Source of the DNA: an uncultured Sphingomonas sp.
GTDB lineage: Bacteria; Pseudomonadota; Alphaproteobacteria; Sphingomonadales; Sphingomonadaceae
NCBI RefSeq assembly: GCF_946478955.1
Contig: NZ_CAMLDL010000011.1
Span: 1-64,000, forward strand
Reading direction: 5' to 3'
DNA length: 64,000 bases
Part shown: piece after piece, positions 33,705-41,542 of the stretch
How the letters are laid out: every line of letters begins with the position of its first letter
Position numbering within the stretch: position 1 is the stretch's first letter
Position numbers and translations under genes: made by a program
The notes under the pieces: generated by a model
What the model was told of the DNA's origin: nothing
Seen by the model: the letters and a program-made list of their open reading frames with translations, nothing else
The model's database searches: none

Positions 33705-35533
33705 ACCTTGAACCAAACGTCTCCGTCGGAGCCGCCTGATGGGGCAGCGGTTGAGATGGTGCATTTCCCGCCAGCTCGCGAGCCGGTCCACGACAGGACG
33801 CGCCCGCCGTTGTCCTTGAGGCCCGCCGTGCCATTCCAATTAGCATTGCCGCCGGAGCCGAAGCCCCAGTAGCCCCACTGCGCGGAGGCCGCGGAGTTGG
33901 TGATTTGCATATAGACGTCGGCCGAGGCGCTCGACGAGCGCAGACGAAGAGCGCCAGTGGTGCCGTTCGCGCAGTCCTTGAGATCGGCCCAGCCGGAGAC
34001 GACGAGGTTCGGGCCGCTGTTCTGTGCCAGCGACATCCAGCCGCCACCGCCCGCTTCCGGCCCCCAGTTGTGCCCTGCGGCATCATACCAGTTGACCGGC
34101 CCGCGCAAGTGGAGGTTGCCGTCGTTGAAGATCGAGCAAGTGTTGTTGCCCGTCTTGTAGAGCCAGAGCGTCGGCGTGTTGGCCGTGGCGAGGTTCACCG
34201 TTCCGGTATTGGAGGTGAAGTCGCCGTTCACCACCACCTTCTTGGTGAAGTAGAACTCATTTGCGTTCAGATAGATGTAGTGCGTCGCGCCGCCGAAGAA
34301 GAGCGCGCCCGTCCCATCCCCTCGGCTGGTGGTGATGTCGTTGAAGCCGACCGCGCCATTGAGGCTGGCCTTCGCGTCCAGAGCTGCCTGCAGAGCCGAA
34401 GCGTCAGCCTTAGCGGCCAGCGCCGAAGCATCTGCCTTGGTCAGCAGCGCGTCGTAGACGGCGTTCTGCGTGGGGACCTTGGAGGACCCATCCCAGCCCG
34501 CGCCGAACGCTTCGTCGGGGACGAGGACGTACCGTTGGAACTTGGTGCCGTGGCTTCCACGGAAGTTGAACTCAGGCTCGGCGGCTCCCTTGTTGATCTG
34601 GAACCAGACACTCTCTGAGTTGTCGGCCATATACAGGGTGCCGGGATCGCTGGCCGTGTTGCCGTCTAGGAGGGCGACAAAGCCTCGGCCCGCCTGCCCG
34701 AACATGGTGACGGGGTACTCAACACCAATGCAGCCCGATCCCCAGCCATGGGCGTTGTCGACGAACGACAGCTTCCCATTGAGCGCGGCCTGCAAGCCAC
34801 CGACGTCGGCGATGACGTGCGTGTGAACCATAGGAGCCCGCCCGCCGATCTGCGCCATGATGGTCGTGGCGAAGTTGGGGTCATTCCCCAGCGCCGCCGC
34901 AAGCTCATCGAGCGCGTTCATCGTCGTAGGAGCAGCGCCGACCACAGAGGCAATCGCCGTGTCCAGCTCGGGGAACGTGACGAACTGCACCGGATTGATC
35001 GCCTCGGCGTAATCCTGGGCGGTCTCAGCTGATGCCGCCGCAGCCGTGGCCGAAGCCACCGCCTGATCGCGGGCAGGAAGCACAACGTCACGGGCCGATA
35101 GGACCGCAGCCTGTGCGGAGAGGACGTCGGAGCGCGCCGGGGCAACCTGTGCCCACAGCGCCTCGACAGTGTTCTTGTAGCCGAGCGTCAGGTCCCGGGC
35201 GGCATAGGCCGCGTCACGGGCTCCGACCGATCGATCGGCTTGAGTAAGGGCAGCAGCCTGCGCGGCCACCGCAGCATCCCGAGCGGTCTCCGAAAGGAGC
35301 TGCGCGGTAGCCGACAGGGACGCTGGGCCCTCCACCAAGTCCACCAGCTTGAGAAGCGATGGAGCAAGGTAGGAGCGGCCCGAGGCGTCAGTGAGGGGAA
35401 ACTGTCCGTCCCCGTTGGCACCCCCGTCGGGAGCGCCAGCCATCCAATCCCGCATCTCAGCTTCACGGGCGTTCCACTGTTGGAGCAGCGTCGTGATCTG
35501 GTAGGCGAGTTGCGAGTTGGTAACTTCGGTCAT
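33701..35533 (-). CDS. tail fibre protein, distal
   Basis: A 610-residue fibre protein. Residues 80-190 are Ala-rich heptad-like repeats (AARDAAVAAQAAALTQADRS..) expected to form a trimeric coiled coil. The middle carries phage fibre repeats (VADVGGLQAALNGK, STKVPTQNAVYDALLTKAD-like) and the C-terminal part is beta-rich and Gly/Trp-rich (GWMSLAQNSGPNLVV, GYWGFGSGGNANWNG), ending with GSDGDVWFKV. It probably binds the host surface. The N-terminus lacks the T7 gp17 anchor, which is in the separate 596-residue gene upstream. Confidence 0.85.
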   Translation of the reverse strand: MTEVTNSQLAYQITTLLQQWNAREAEMRDWMAGAPDGGANGDGQFPLTDASGRSYLAPSLLKLVDLVEGPASLSATAQLLSETARDAAVAAQAAALTQADRSVGARDAAYAARDLTLGYKNTVEALWAQVAPARSDVLSAQAAVLSARDVVLPARDQAVASATAAAASAETAQDYAEAINPVQFVTFPELDTAIASVVGAAPTTMNALDELAAALGNDPNFATTIMAQIGGRAPMVHTHVIADVGGLQAALNGKLSFVDNAHGWGSGCIGVEYPVTMFGQAGRGFVALLDGNTASDPGTLYMADNSESVWFQINKGAAEPEFNFRGSHGTKFQRYVLVPDEAFGAGWDGSSKVPTQNAVYDALLTKADASALAAKADASALQAALDAKASLNGAVGFNDITTSRGDGTGALFFGGATHYIYLNANEFYFTKKVVVNGDFTSNTGTVNLATANTPTLWLYKTGNNTCSIFNDGNLHLRGPVNWYDAAGHNWGPEAGGGGWMSLAQNSGPNLVVSGWADLKDCANGTTGALRLRSSSASADVYMQITNSAASAQWGYWGFGSGGNANWNGTAGLKDNGGRVLSWTGSRAGGKCTISTAAPSGGSDGDVWFKV

Positions 35534-35542
35534 GAGCGGTCC

Positions 35543-35710
35543 TTATTCAGGAGCCGCTTCAGGCTCCGACTTGGGGGTATTGGCTTCGGCGAACTGAAGG
35601 ATCGCAGCGATCTGGCCGAGGGCCGTGTCGATGTTCTTGAGCTGATCGTTCAGGAGCGCCTTTTGCGCGAGCAGCTGGAGCTGCTGGGTCTGTAGTGCTT
35701 GGGTGTCCAT
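35543..35710 (-). CDS. 55-residue coiled-coil protein in tail module
   Basis: ATG 35710 directly follows the stop of the upstream gene at 35712 and the frame closes at 35543. The product is Gln/Leu-rich (TQQLQLLAQKALLNDQLKN) with an acidic Pro-containing tail. It is a likely helical peptide linking or chaperoning tail fibres. No homologous family is recognised. Confidence 0.6.
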   Translation of the reverse strand: MDTQALQTQQLQLLAQKALLNDQLKNIDTALGQIAAILQFAEANTPKSEPEAAPE

Positions 35711-35711
35711 G

Positions 35712-36035
35712 TTACCTCTTGTAGAACTGTCCGAGCAGAACCAGCTCGTCGATGACCCCGAGGCCGACGACGCGCTTGATCTGCAGGTAGTAGGAAGCGT
35801 TTCCGCTGAAGGTGATGTTGTCGTCGACCCACGTCCAACTGCGGGTGTCCTGACTGCTCGTCAGGGTGACGTCCGGAATACCGACAAGCTGGACGTCAGG
35901 TTGCCCTGACGCCCGCCTGATGATCCGGAACTGGTGCCGGTCGTTGTTCGAGCCGGTGCGTCGTCCGCAGAAGTTCATGGTGATGACGGCGCGGCCCCCC
36001 ACCGTAACGGGGAGCATCACTGCCACTGCTGCCAT
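35712..36035 (-). CDS. tail module protein, unknown
   Basis: A 107-residue beta-rich protein (MAAVAVMLPVTVGGRAVITM..). The sequence alternates short strands (VQLVGIPDVTLTSS, TWVDDNITFSG, YYLQIKRVVGLGVIDELVL) like a virion decoration or fibre adaptor domain. AAGGA lies before the ATG. It sits between the anchor fibre and the coiled-coil peptide, so a tail role is inferred from place only. Confidence 0.6.
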   Translation of the reverse strand: MAAVAVMLPVTVGGRAVITMNFCGRRTGSNNDRHQFRIIRRASGQPDVQLVGIPDVTLTSSQDTRSWTWVDDNITFSGNASYYLQIKRVVGLGVIDELVLLGQFYKR

Positions 36036-36044
36036 TGATGATCC

Positions 36045-37835
36045 TTAGGGTTCGGGGTTGCCGCCAGTGTAGCCACCGCCGCCAGTGTACCCGCCACCGC
36101 CGCCACCGCCTGCGCCACCCGTGCCGCCGCCCGTATCAGCGCCCCCAGAGTTGAGGTCGGTCCAGTTGGTCGTCGAGTAGTATTGCAGCTCGCCCACGTA
36201 GGACGTCTGGAAGAAGGCAGACAGCGAGATCGCGTTCTGGGGCATGGCCGTCGTCGGGAGGGTCCCGTTGACGATTAGGTTGCCCGCGATGCGGACGTTG
36301 CCATTGATCGCGATGCCGTTGGCGTCCACGTCGAACACGGTCTTGGGAGCGAGCCCCGGCATGGTCACGCGGAACCTGTCCGCGAGGATGTCGAAGGTGC
36401 CCGAAGATCCATTGTTGTTCTGGACGAAGCCGGTCACGTAGCCATTGACGTTGAGAGCCACACCGTAGCGGGCGTTGATGCCGTTGACGGTCGACTGCAG
36501 GGACGTGATCGAGGCGCTGTTGCCGCCGAGCGTCGTGTTCATCGTAGTGATCTGCTGGGACAGCGCGCTGTCTGCAGTCGCCCGAGCGGTCTGCTCAGAG
36601 ACGATTGCCGCCGAGTTGGACCCGAGCGCAGCGTCGATCCCCGACAGGCGCGTAGCCAGTGAGGTGCCGTTGGACAGCTGGACCGTGGCCTCGTTCAGGA
36701 CCCAAGCGTTGCCGGGACCATTCCTCGCGCCCATGAGCGTGAAGTAGCCAGCGAACACATTGTCCTGCGCGACCCTGGCCGTAGCCTCGGAGTTGATCGC
36801 AGCCGACGTCTCACCGCGTAGGGCCGCAGCCAGCGCAGTGCGGGATGCAGCCTCGGCGGAGATAGCGTCGGATCGAGCTTCCTGTTCGGAGCTGATCGCG
36901 GCTGCAGTCTCACCCCTGAGGGTGGTCGCTAGGTTAGTCCTAGCTGCAGCCTCGGCAGCGTCCGCAGTGGCGCGAGCGGTCTGCTCGGTAGTGATCGCCG
37001 CAGCGTTGCCATCAGTTGCCGCTTTAATCGCCGTCAGGCGCTGCGAGAGGCTCTCCGTAGGGCTCACCTTGACCTTGTTGAGGTCGAGGATGAACGCGGA
37101 GTTCGTGCCGTTCTTCGCGCCGATCAGGGAGATCGTAGCGGCCAGCGCGGTGTCACCCGCGATGCGGGCGTCCTGCTCTTGCTGGATGACGGTGGCGATG
37201 CCGGTGCCGTCCTCAAGAGACCCAAGCGCGTCAACGACGCCTGCCAGTGCCTCATGCTCGGCCCGTAGGGCTGAGAGGTCGACAGTCAGCGTGGATGCGC
37301 TCGCCGCGTTGGCGATGATCTCAGCGGTGTGGTCGAGGATCGTCTGCGAGTGGTTCGCCAGCATGACGCCAGCGGTGTCCAGGTCAGTGATCCGTGAACG
37401 GAAGTCGTCGAGCAGCGCGTCCTCGGCTGCAATGGCTGCGACTTGGTGAGCGATGTCGTCGGGGGTTACCGGGACACCGTAGGCTTCGAGGATGCGGATG
37501 CGCGCACGGCGCAAGCTGCCATCGTAGAGGCCGGTGATTTCCTGCTGCTTGTAGAGCAGCTGCTGGACGGCGGTGTTGAGGTCGGCCTCAGTGAGGACCG
37601 CGCCGTCTTGAAACTTGACGAGCTGATCGTCGATAGGAGTATCGCGCTCGATCACGACAGTCTCGCCCCCGTGCAGAGGGAAGCCCAACCGCAAACGCGA
37701 TTGACTGATCCACTCTAGCGCGAGGACGAGGTTGCCGTTGACCATCACGCGAACGTGGGCGGCGTTGATATAGGCGAACGGGACATCAAACTCCCGCTGG
37801 CCCGACGCGGCCACGTATTCGACTGATGGCGTTAT
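36045..37835 (-). CDS. tail fibre with T7 gp17-type anchor (ATA start proposed)
   Basis: A 596-residue protein whose N-terminal 120 residues are the T7 tail-fibre anchor domain (EYVAASGQREFDVPFAY, DGAVLTEADLNTAVQQL, TGLYDGSLRRARIRILEAYG). The rest is Ala-rich helical repeats (ATADAAEAAARTNLA..) and a beta region, ending with a Gly-rich tail containing GGGYTGG twice. The open frame has its first ATG/GTG-type start at GTG 37814, but the fold begins seven codons earlier; ATA 37835 has a perfect AAGGAG 7 nt upstream while GTG 37814 has none. I therefore propose an ATA start. Confidence 0.88.
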   Translation of the reverse strand: MTPSVEYVAASGQREFDVPFAYINAAHVRVMVNGNLVLALEWISQSRLRLGFPLHGGETVVIERDTPIDDQLVKFQDGAVLTEADLNTAVQQLLYKQQEITGLYDGSLRRARIRILEAYGVPVTPDDIAHQVAAIAAEDALLDDFRSRITDLDTAGVMLANHSQTILDHTAEIIANAASASTLTVDLSALRAEHEALAGVVDALGSLEDGTGIATVIQQEQDARIAGDTALAATISLIGAKNGTNSAFILDLNKVKVSPTESLSQRLTAIKAATDGNAAAITTEQTARATADAAEAAARTNLATTLRGETAAAISSEQEARSDAISAEAASRTALAAALRGETSAAINSEATARVAQDNVFAGYFTLMGARNGPGNAWVLNEATVQLSNGTSLATRLSGIDAALGSNSAAIVSEQTARATADSALSQQITTMNTTLGGNSASITSLQSTVNGINARYGVALNVNGYVTGFVQNNNGSSGTFDILADRFRVTMPGLAPKTVFDVDANGIAINGNVRIAGNLIVNGTLPTTAMPQNAISLSAFFQTSYVGELQYYSTTNWTDLNSGGADTGGGTGGAGGGGGGGYTGGGGYTGGNPEP

Positions 37836-37846
37836 GAGGGTTCTCC

Positions 37847-40800
37847 TTAGAGGTCAGAGGCAGGAAGGCCCATGTCGAGAACGTCCTTGCGGGCCTTCTC
37901 CTTGGCATCATCCTGCAGCCCACCGTTGACCTGAAGGTACTCACGGAAGGCACGATTGGCCTCTCGGTTGGAGAGGTACTTCTGGTCACGCTCTTCGAGG
38001 ATCGCTTTGGCTTCCTCGTTGAAGTCATTCATCACGTCGACCACCATGTCGTGACGGTCGTCCTTGGTCCCGGCCAGGAAGGTCGGGTCGAGGAACAGAG
38101 ACTCCAGAGCTTGCTCCATGGTCTCACCGTTGGCGTTGAACGCCTCCTTGCCACGGATGCGCCGCAGCTCGGACACTTGCTCGGAGGACAGGGCGATGCC
38201 GCCGTCGACCTTCGAGACGTTGGTGATGTCGATGCCCAGCTCGCGTAGGCGAGCCTTCACCGGACTGATCTCTTCACCCTCGGTCTGTGAGCTATCCCCG
38301 AAGGAGATGCCCATCGTGCGACCCTTGACCTCGTCACCGAGGACGTCGCGCCGGGGAGACAGGTAGAGCGAGCCCCCGGGGATACCCCTGAGGATGCTGT
38401 CGCCCATCGTGATCACCTCGGGGGAGTACCCCATGATGCTCTCGGTGACCTGCTTGGATGAACCAGCCATTGGCACAAGGCGTCCGATGGAGCCCTGTAG
38501 GAACTTCTCCACCTTACGGAGGGCTCCGCCTTCGTCCTTCGCCATGACAATGTCCAAGAGGTCTTGGAGCGAGGTCAGGTAGGACTTCTCAAGGACAGCG
38601 TCCTTGGCAGCGAAGAAGGCAGTCTGGAAGAAGGCGTTGAAGCCCTCGTCGACCGACTTGTACTCGTCGTAGGCGTGGTAACCAGCATTGATCGCCTGCC
38701 CCCACATGGCACCCATAGCGAGTGTCAGGGAGAACGGATCGAGCCTGCCGATTTCCACGAAGCCACCGCCCGGGAAGTTAATCCGGTTCGGAGGTCCCGC
38801 GTCGAGCCCTGCGGAGTTCGTGAAGTTGCCGTTGGTGAGCGTGATGCCGCCGATGCCGCCGAGGATCGCACCGAGCTTGATGCCCAAGGTTCCGATCTCC
38901 AGCCGCGCCATCTCGATCTCCGCTTCCACCCCGCCCTTGGCGAGGATCGCAGCCGTCTCGGCAACCTTCGGGCCGAACATGGTGTTCGTCAGAAGGCCGC
39001 GTTCGAGAATACGCATAGGCGTGTTGATGTACGGCATGAGGACACCCTCGACCTGGCCGAGACCGGCCCAACTGTCGATGTGCCTCGCAGTGGCCGCGAA
39101 GGACTTGCCCTTGGCGGTCTGCGGTCCATCCATCAGGAGCGATCGATCGGCTTCCAGATCGACAGCCTTGGAGCGGTCGACGAGGAACTGCAGATCAGCC
39201 TCTCCTTCGAGATTGCCGTCATTCAGGAGCTTCTGCTCCACCTTCTGTAGGATTTCCGAGGGAGGCATCTCAGCCAGCTCGACAGCGCGCTTCTGCGCGT
39301 GAGCCAGCATCTCTTCCTTGGTGTTGAAGCCCATCTCCATGGCCTCGCGGATCGCGTACCGCGCAGAGAGCGCGTAGGTTTCCTTGAGGGTCACGAACTG
39401 GCGACCGTAGTCATCGATTGCGCCCGTGAAGAGCTTCATGGATGCTTGGCCTGCTTCGTCGAGGGTCGTGAGGCCGGTGGCCGCAGCACGTTCGGCAGCG
39501 TTGATCAGGCGAGCGAACGCTCCACCCGAGGCTGCACGATTGGCGAGCCGCTGCTCGAATAGGCCGGTGTCAGCAACGCCGATCCCGGGCTTGGCCTTGA
39601 ACTCGCGGAGGTCCGGAGCCTTGAAGCCGTTCGCAAGCATCGTGTCCTGTGCCAGCCGCGCCTTAGTCGCTAGGCGACCTTCAGCTCCGGTAGCGACAGT
39701 GGCGATCCTTTCGACAGCCTTCCAGCCTTCCCAATCGATCCGAGAGGCCATGGCTTTGATGCCACGCCAGTGAGCTTCGCCGTAGACACGCCGTCCCACC
39801 TCCAGCTCGAAGCGGAGTGCGAGTGCGTCATCCAGTGCGCCGCCCTTCTCGAACTTGCGAGCTGCCCACCGCTTGGCCATGCCGTTGCGGAAGAAGTCGT
39901 GTCCGATGAACGAGATCGTGTTGAACAGGCCGGTCGCCGGAGTGAGCGCGTTGGAGCGCAACCAGGAGCTGACCGAGTTCATGGTGCGGCGGTAGGCCGT
40001 CCACTCTCTCGCCTTGCCAGCGTCTTGGATCATGTCCGCGACTTGGTCGATGTCGTCCGCAGTGCGGAGGCGTTGGATCAGGGCAGTGAGTTCTTCATCA
40101 CCCAGCTCCTTCAGCGCCCCATTCACCTTCTCGCGGATGCCGTCGATGGTCGGAGCCTCGAACACATCATCGAACTCAGCGCGAGCCACGCCGCCCGCCT
40201 GACGGACCTGTAGGGCCCGACCAGCATTGGTGCCGATAGCGCGAGCCTGCGCGACCACGTGAGCGGCCTTCGTCAGTGCCTCTGCCAGTTCCTCGCGGGA
40301 ACCTTCGACGCCCTTGCGGATCAGCGGGAGATACTTCTCCTTCGCCTTCACCAGCTGGACGCCGCCGTACAGCATCATGTGCTGCGACAGTACCTGATCG
40401 GGGATGCCCTTCTTGGACCGCTCGACGGCTTCGCCGAGCTTCGCCATGAGATCACCTTCCTTGATCAGGTCGGCCACCTCACGCTTCACCGTGGCGTTGC
40501 GTAGGGTCTCCGTCTTGACCTTCAGGAAGTCGAGGCCGTCCTCCATGATCGTGATCGCCTTGCGGACAGTGTCCGTGTCGACGTCAGGATTATCGAGGTC
40601 GAAACCGAGCATCGAGCGGAAGTGCGGATCGTCGATCTGCGTACCGTTCGCCATCGCGTTCTCGATGCGAGTTGCGAGGTGTTCAGCTTCGACAGCCGTG
40701 AGCTTGCCGAGGCGTTGTTCAAGGGCCTTGCGGGCAGCTGCGGGATCACCCATCAGCTCGCGCATGGAGAACAGCGCGCCGTCCTCCACCACGTCGTCGG

Positions 40801-41521
40801 CTTGGCCGGTGAGCGTGTTAATCTTAGGGGTCGTGCCGTCAACGCGCTGCGCTGCCGTCTTGCCGGTGCGAAGCTCCTTGCCCAGCTCGCCTAGCTCTTC
40901 AGCGCCCTCATGGACGGCATCAGCTGGCTTGAACTTGGTCGTGAGCCTCTTGGTCTTGAGCGTCGGGGACTTGCCCCAGCGCACGACTTCAACTGCGCGG
41001 TCGAAGCCCCACTTGGCTCCACCAGTGACCACCTTGCCGAGCAGCCATCCACCGCCGACGCCGATAGCGCCACCGAGTGCTGCGCCCTGCAGGCGGCTCT
41101 TAAAGTTTCCTTCGGCGCTACCCGCTCCATAGAGCGCGCCTTCAATACCGCCGACGGTCATCATTCCCTTGACACCAGTGCCGAGGGCCTTGACGCCGCC
41201 GAGCCCGCCGACGAGACCGCCAGCCAGCTGCCCACCGAGGTAGGACTTCGAGTGTTCCTCAGAGACACCACCAACGATCGCACGGTTCTCCGCGAGTGCC
41301 TTCTGGTAGTCCTTGCCGAGGACGATATGGTCGGCCAACGCTCCGGCTTCGTCGAGGAAGCCGAAGGTCACCGTGTCGGCTACGCCGTAGACAAACGCAC
41401 CGACGTCGTCAGTGCCGTCCACAGCAGCCCGAACGGAACCCTCACGGGTAGGACGCGGACGAGTTTCAGTGCGAGCGCCGGGGCGGCTCTCCGCACGGAG
41501 CTGGTCGAGATACTTTCCCAT
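37847..41521 (-). CDS. large internal virion protein (T7 gp16-like ejectosome)
   Basis: The longest gene, 1224 residues, in the place of T7 gp16, which forms the DNA ejection channel. Early in the protein there is a Gly-rich hydrophobic region (LGGQLAGGLVGGLGGVKALG, GAALGGAIGVGGGWLLGKV, about residues 95-165) that could enter a membrane. The rest is mostly helical and charged. No lytic transglycosylase motif is visible, unlike T7 gp16; the wall-degrading activity has apparently moved to the neighbouring protein. Function is inferred from size and gene order. Confidence 0.8.
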   Translation of the reverse strand: MGKYLDQLRAESRPGARTETRPRPTREGSVRAAVDGTDDVGAFVYGVADTVTFGFLDEAGALADHIVLGKDYQKALAENRAIVGGVSEEHSKSYLGGQLAGGLVGGLGGVKALGTGVKGMMTVGGIEGALYGAGSAEGNFKSRLQGAALGGAIGVGGGWLLGKVVTGGAKWGFDRAVEVVRWGKSPTLKTKRLTTKFKPADAVHEGAEELGELGKELRTGKTAAQRVDGTTPKINTLTGQADDVVEDGALFSMRELMGDPAAARKALEQRLGKLTAVEAEHLATRIENAMANGTQIDDPHFRSMLGFDLDNPDVDTDTVRKAITIMEDGLDFLKVKTETLRNATVKREVADLIKEGDLMAKLGEAVERSKKGIPDQVLSQHMMLYGGVQLVKAKEKYLPLIRKGVEGSREELAEALTKAAHVVAQARAIGTNAGRALQVRQAGGVARAEFDDVFEAPTIDGIREKVNGALKELGDEELTALIQRLRTADDIDQVADMIQDAGKAREWTAYRRTMNSVSSWLRSNALTPATGLFNTISFIGHDFFRNGMAKRWAARKFEKGGALDDALALRFELEVGRRVYGEAHWRGIKAMASRIDWEGWKAVERIATVATGAEGRLATKARLAQDTMLANGFKAPDLREFKAKPGIGVADTGLFEQRLANRAASGGAFARLINAAERAAATGLTTLDEAGQASMKLFTGAIDDYGRQFVTLKETYALSARYAIREAMEMGFNTKEEMLAHAQKRAVELAEMPPSEILQKVEQKLLNDGNLEGEADLQFLVDRSKAVDLEADRSLLMDGPQTAKGKSFAATARHIDSWAGLGQVEGVLMPYINTPMRILERGLLTNTMFGPKVAETAAILAKGGVEAEIEMARLEIGTLGIKLGAILGGIGGITLTNGNFTNSAGLDAGPPNRINFPGGGFVEIGRLDPFSLTLAMGAMWGQAINAGYHAYDEYKSVDEGFNAFFQTAFFAAKDAVLEKSYLTSLQDLLDIVMAKDEGGALRKVEKFLQGSIGRLVPMAGSSKQVTESIMGYSPEVITMGDSILRGIPGGSLYLSPRRDVLGDEVKGRTMGISFGDSSQTEGEEISPVKARLRELGIDITNVSKVDGGIALSSEQVSELRRIRGKEAFNANGETMEQALESLFLDPTFLAGTKDDRHDMVVDVMNDFNEEAKAILEERDQKYLSNREANRAFREYLQVNGGLQDDAKEKARKDVLDMGLPASDL

Positions 41522-41542
41522 GAGGGTTCCTTTTAGGTGTCC

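Noticed and set aside
37455..37480. Partial match to the phage promoter motif (AACCCCCGAC) inside the fibre gene
   Set aside because: It lacks the AATTA start and the GG at the right distance, so it is probably chance in coding sequence.
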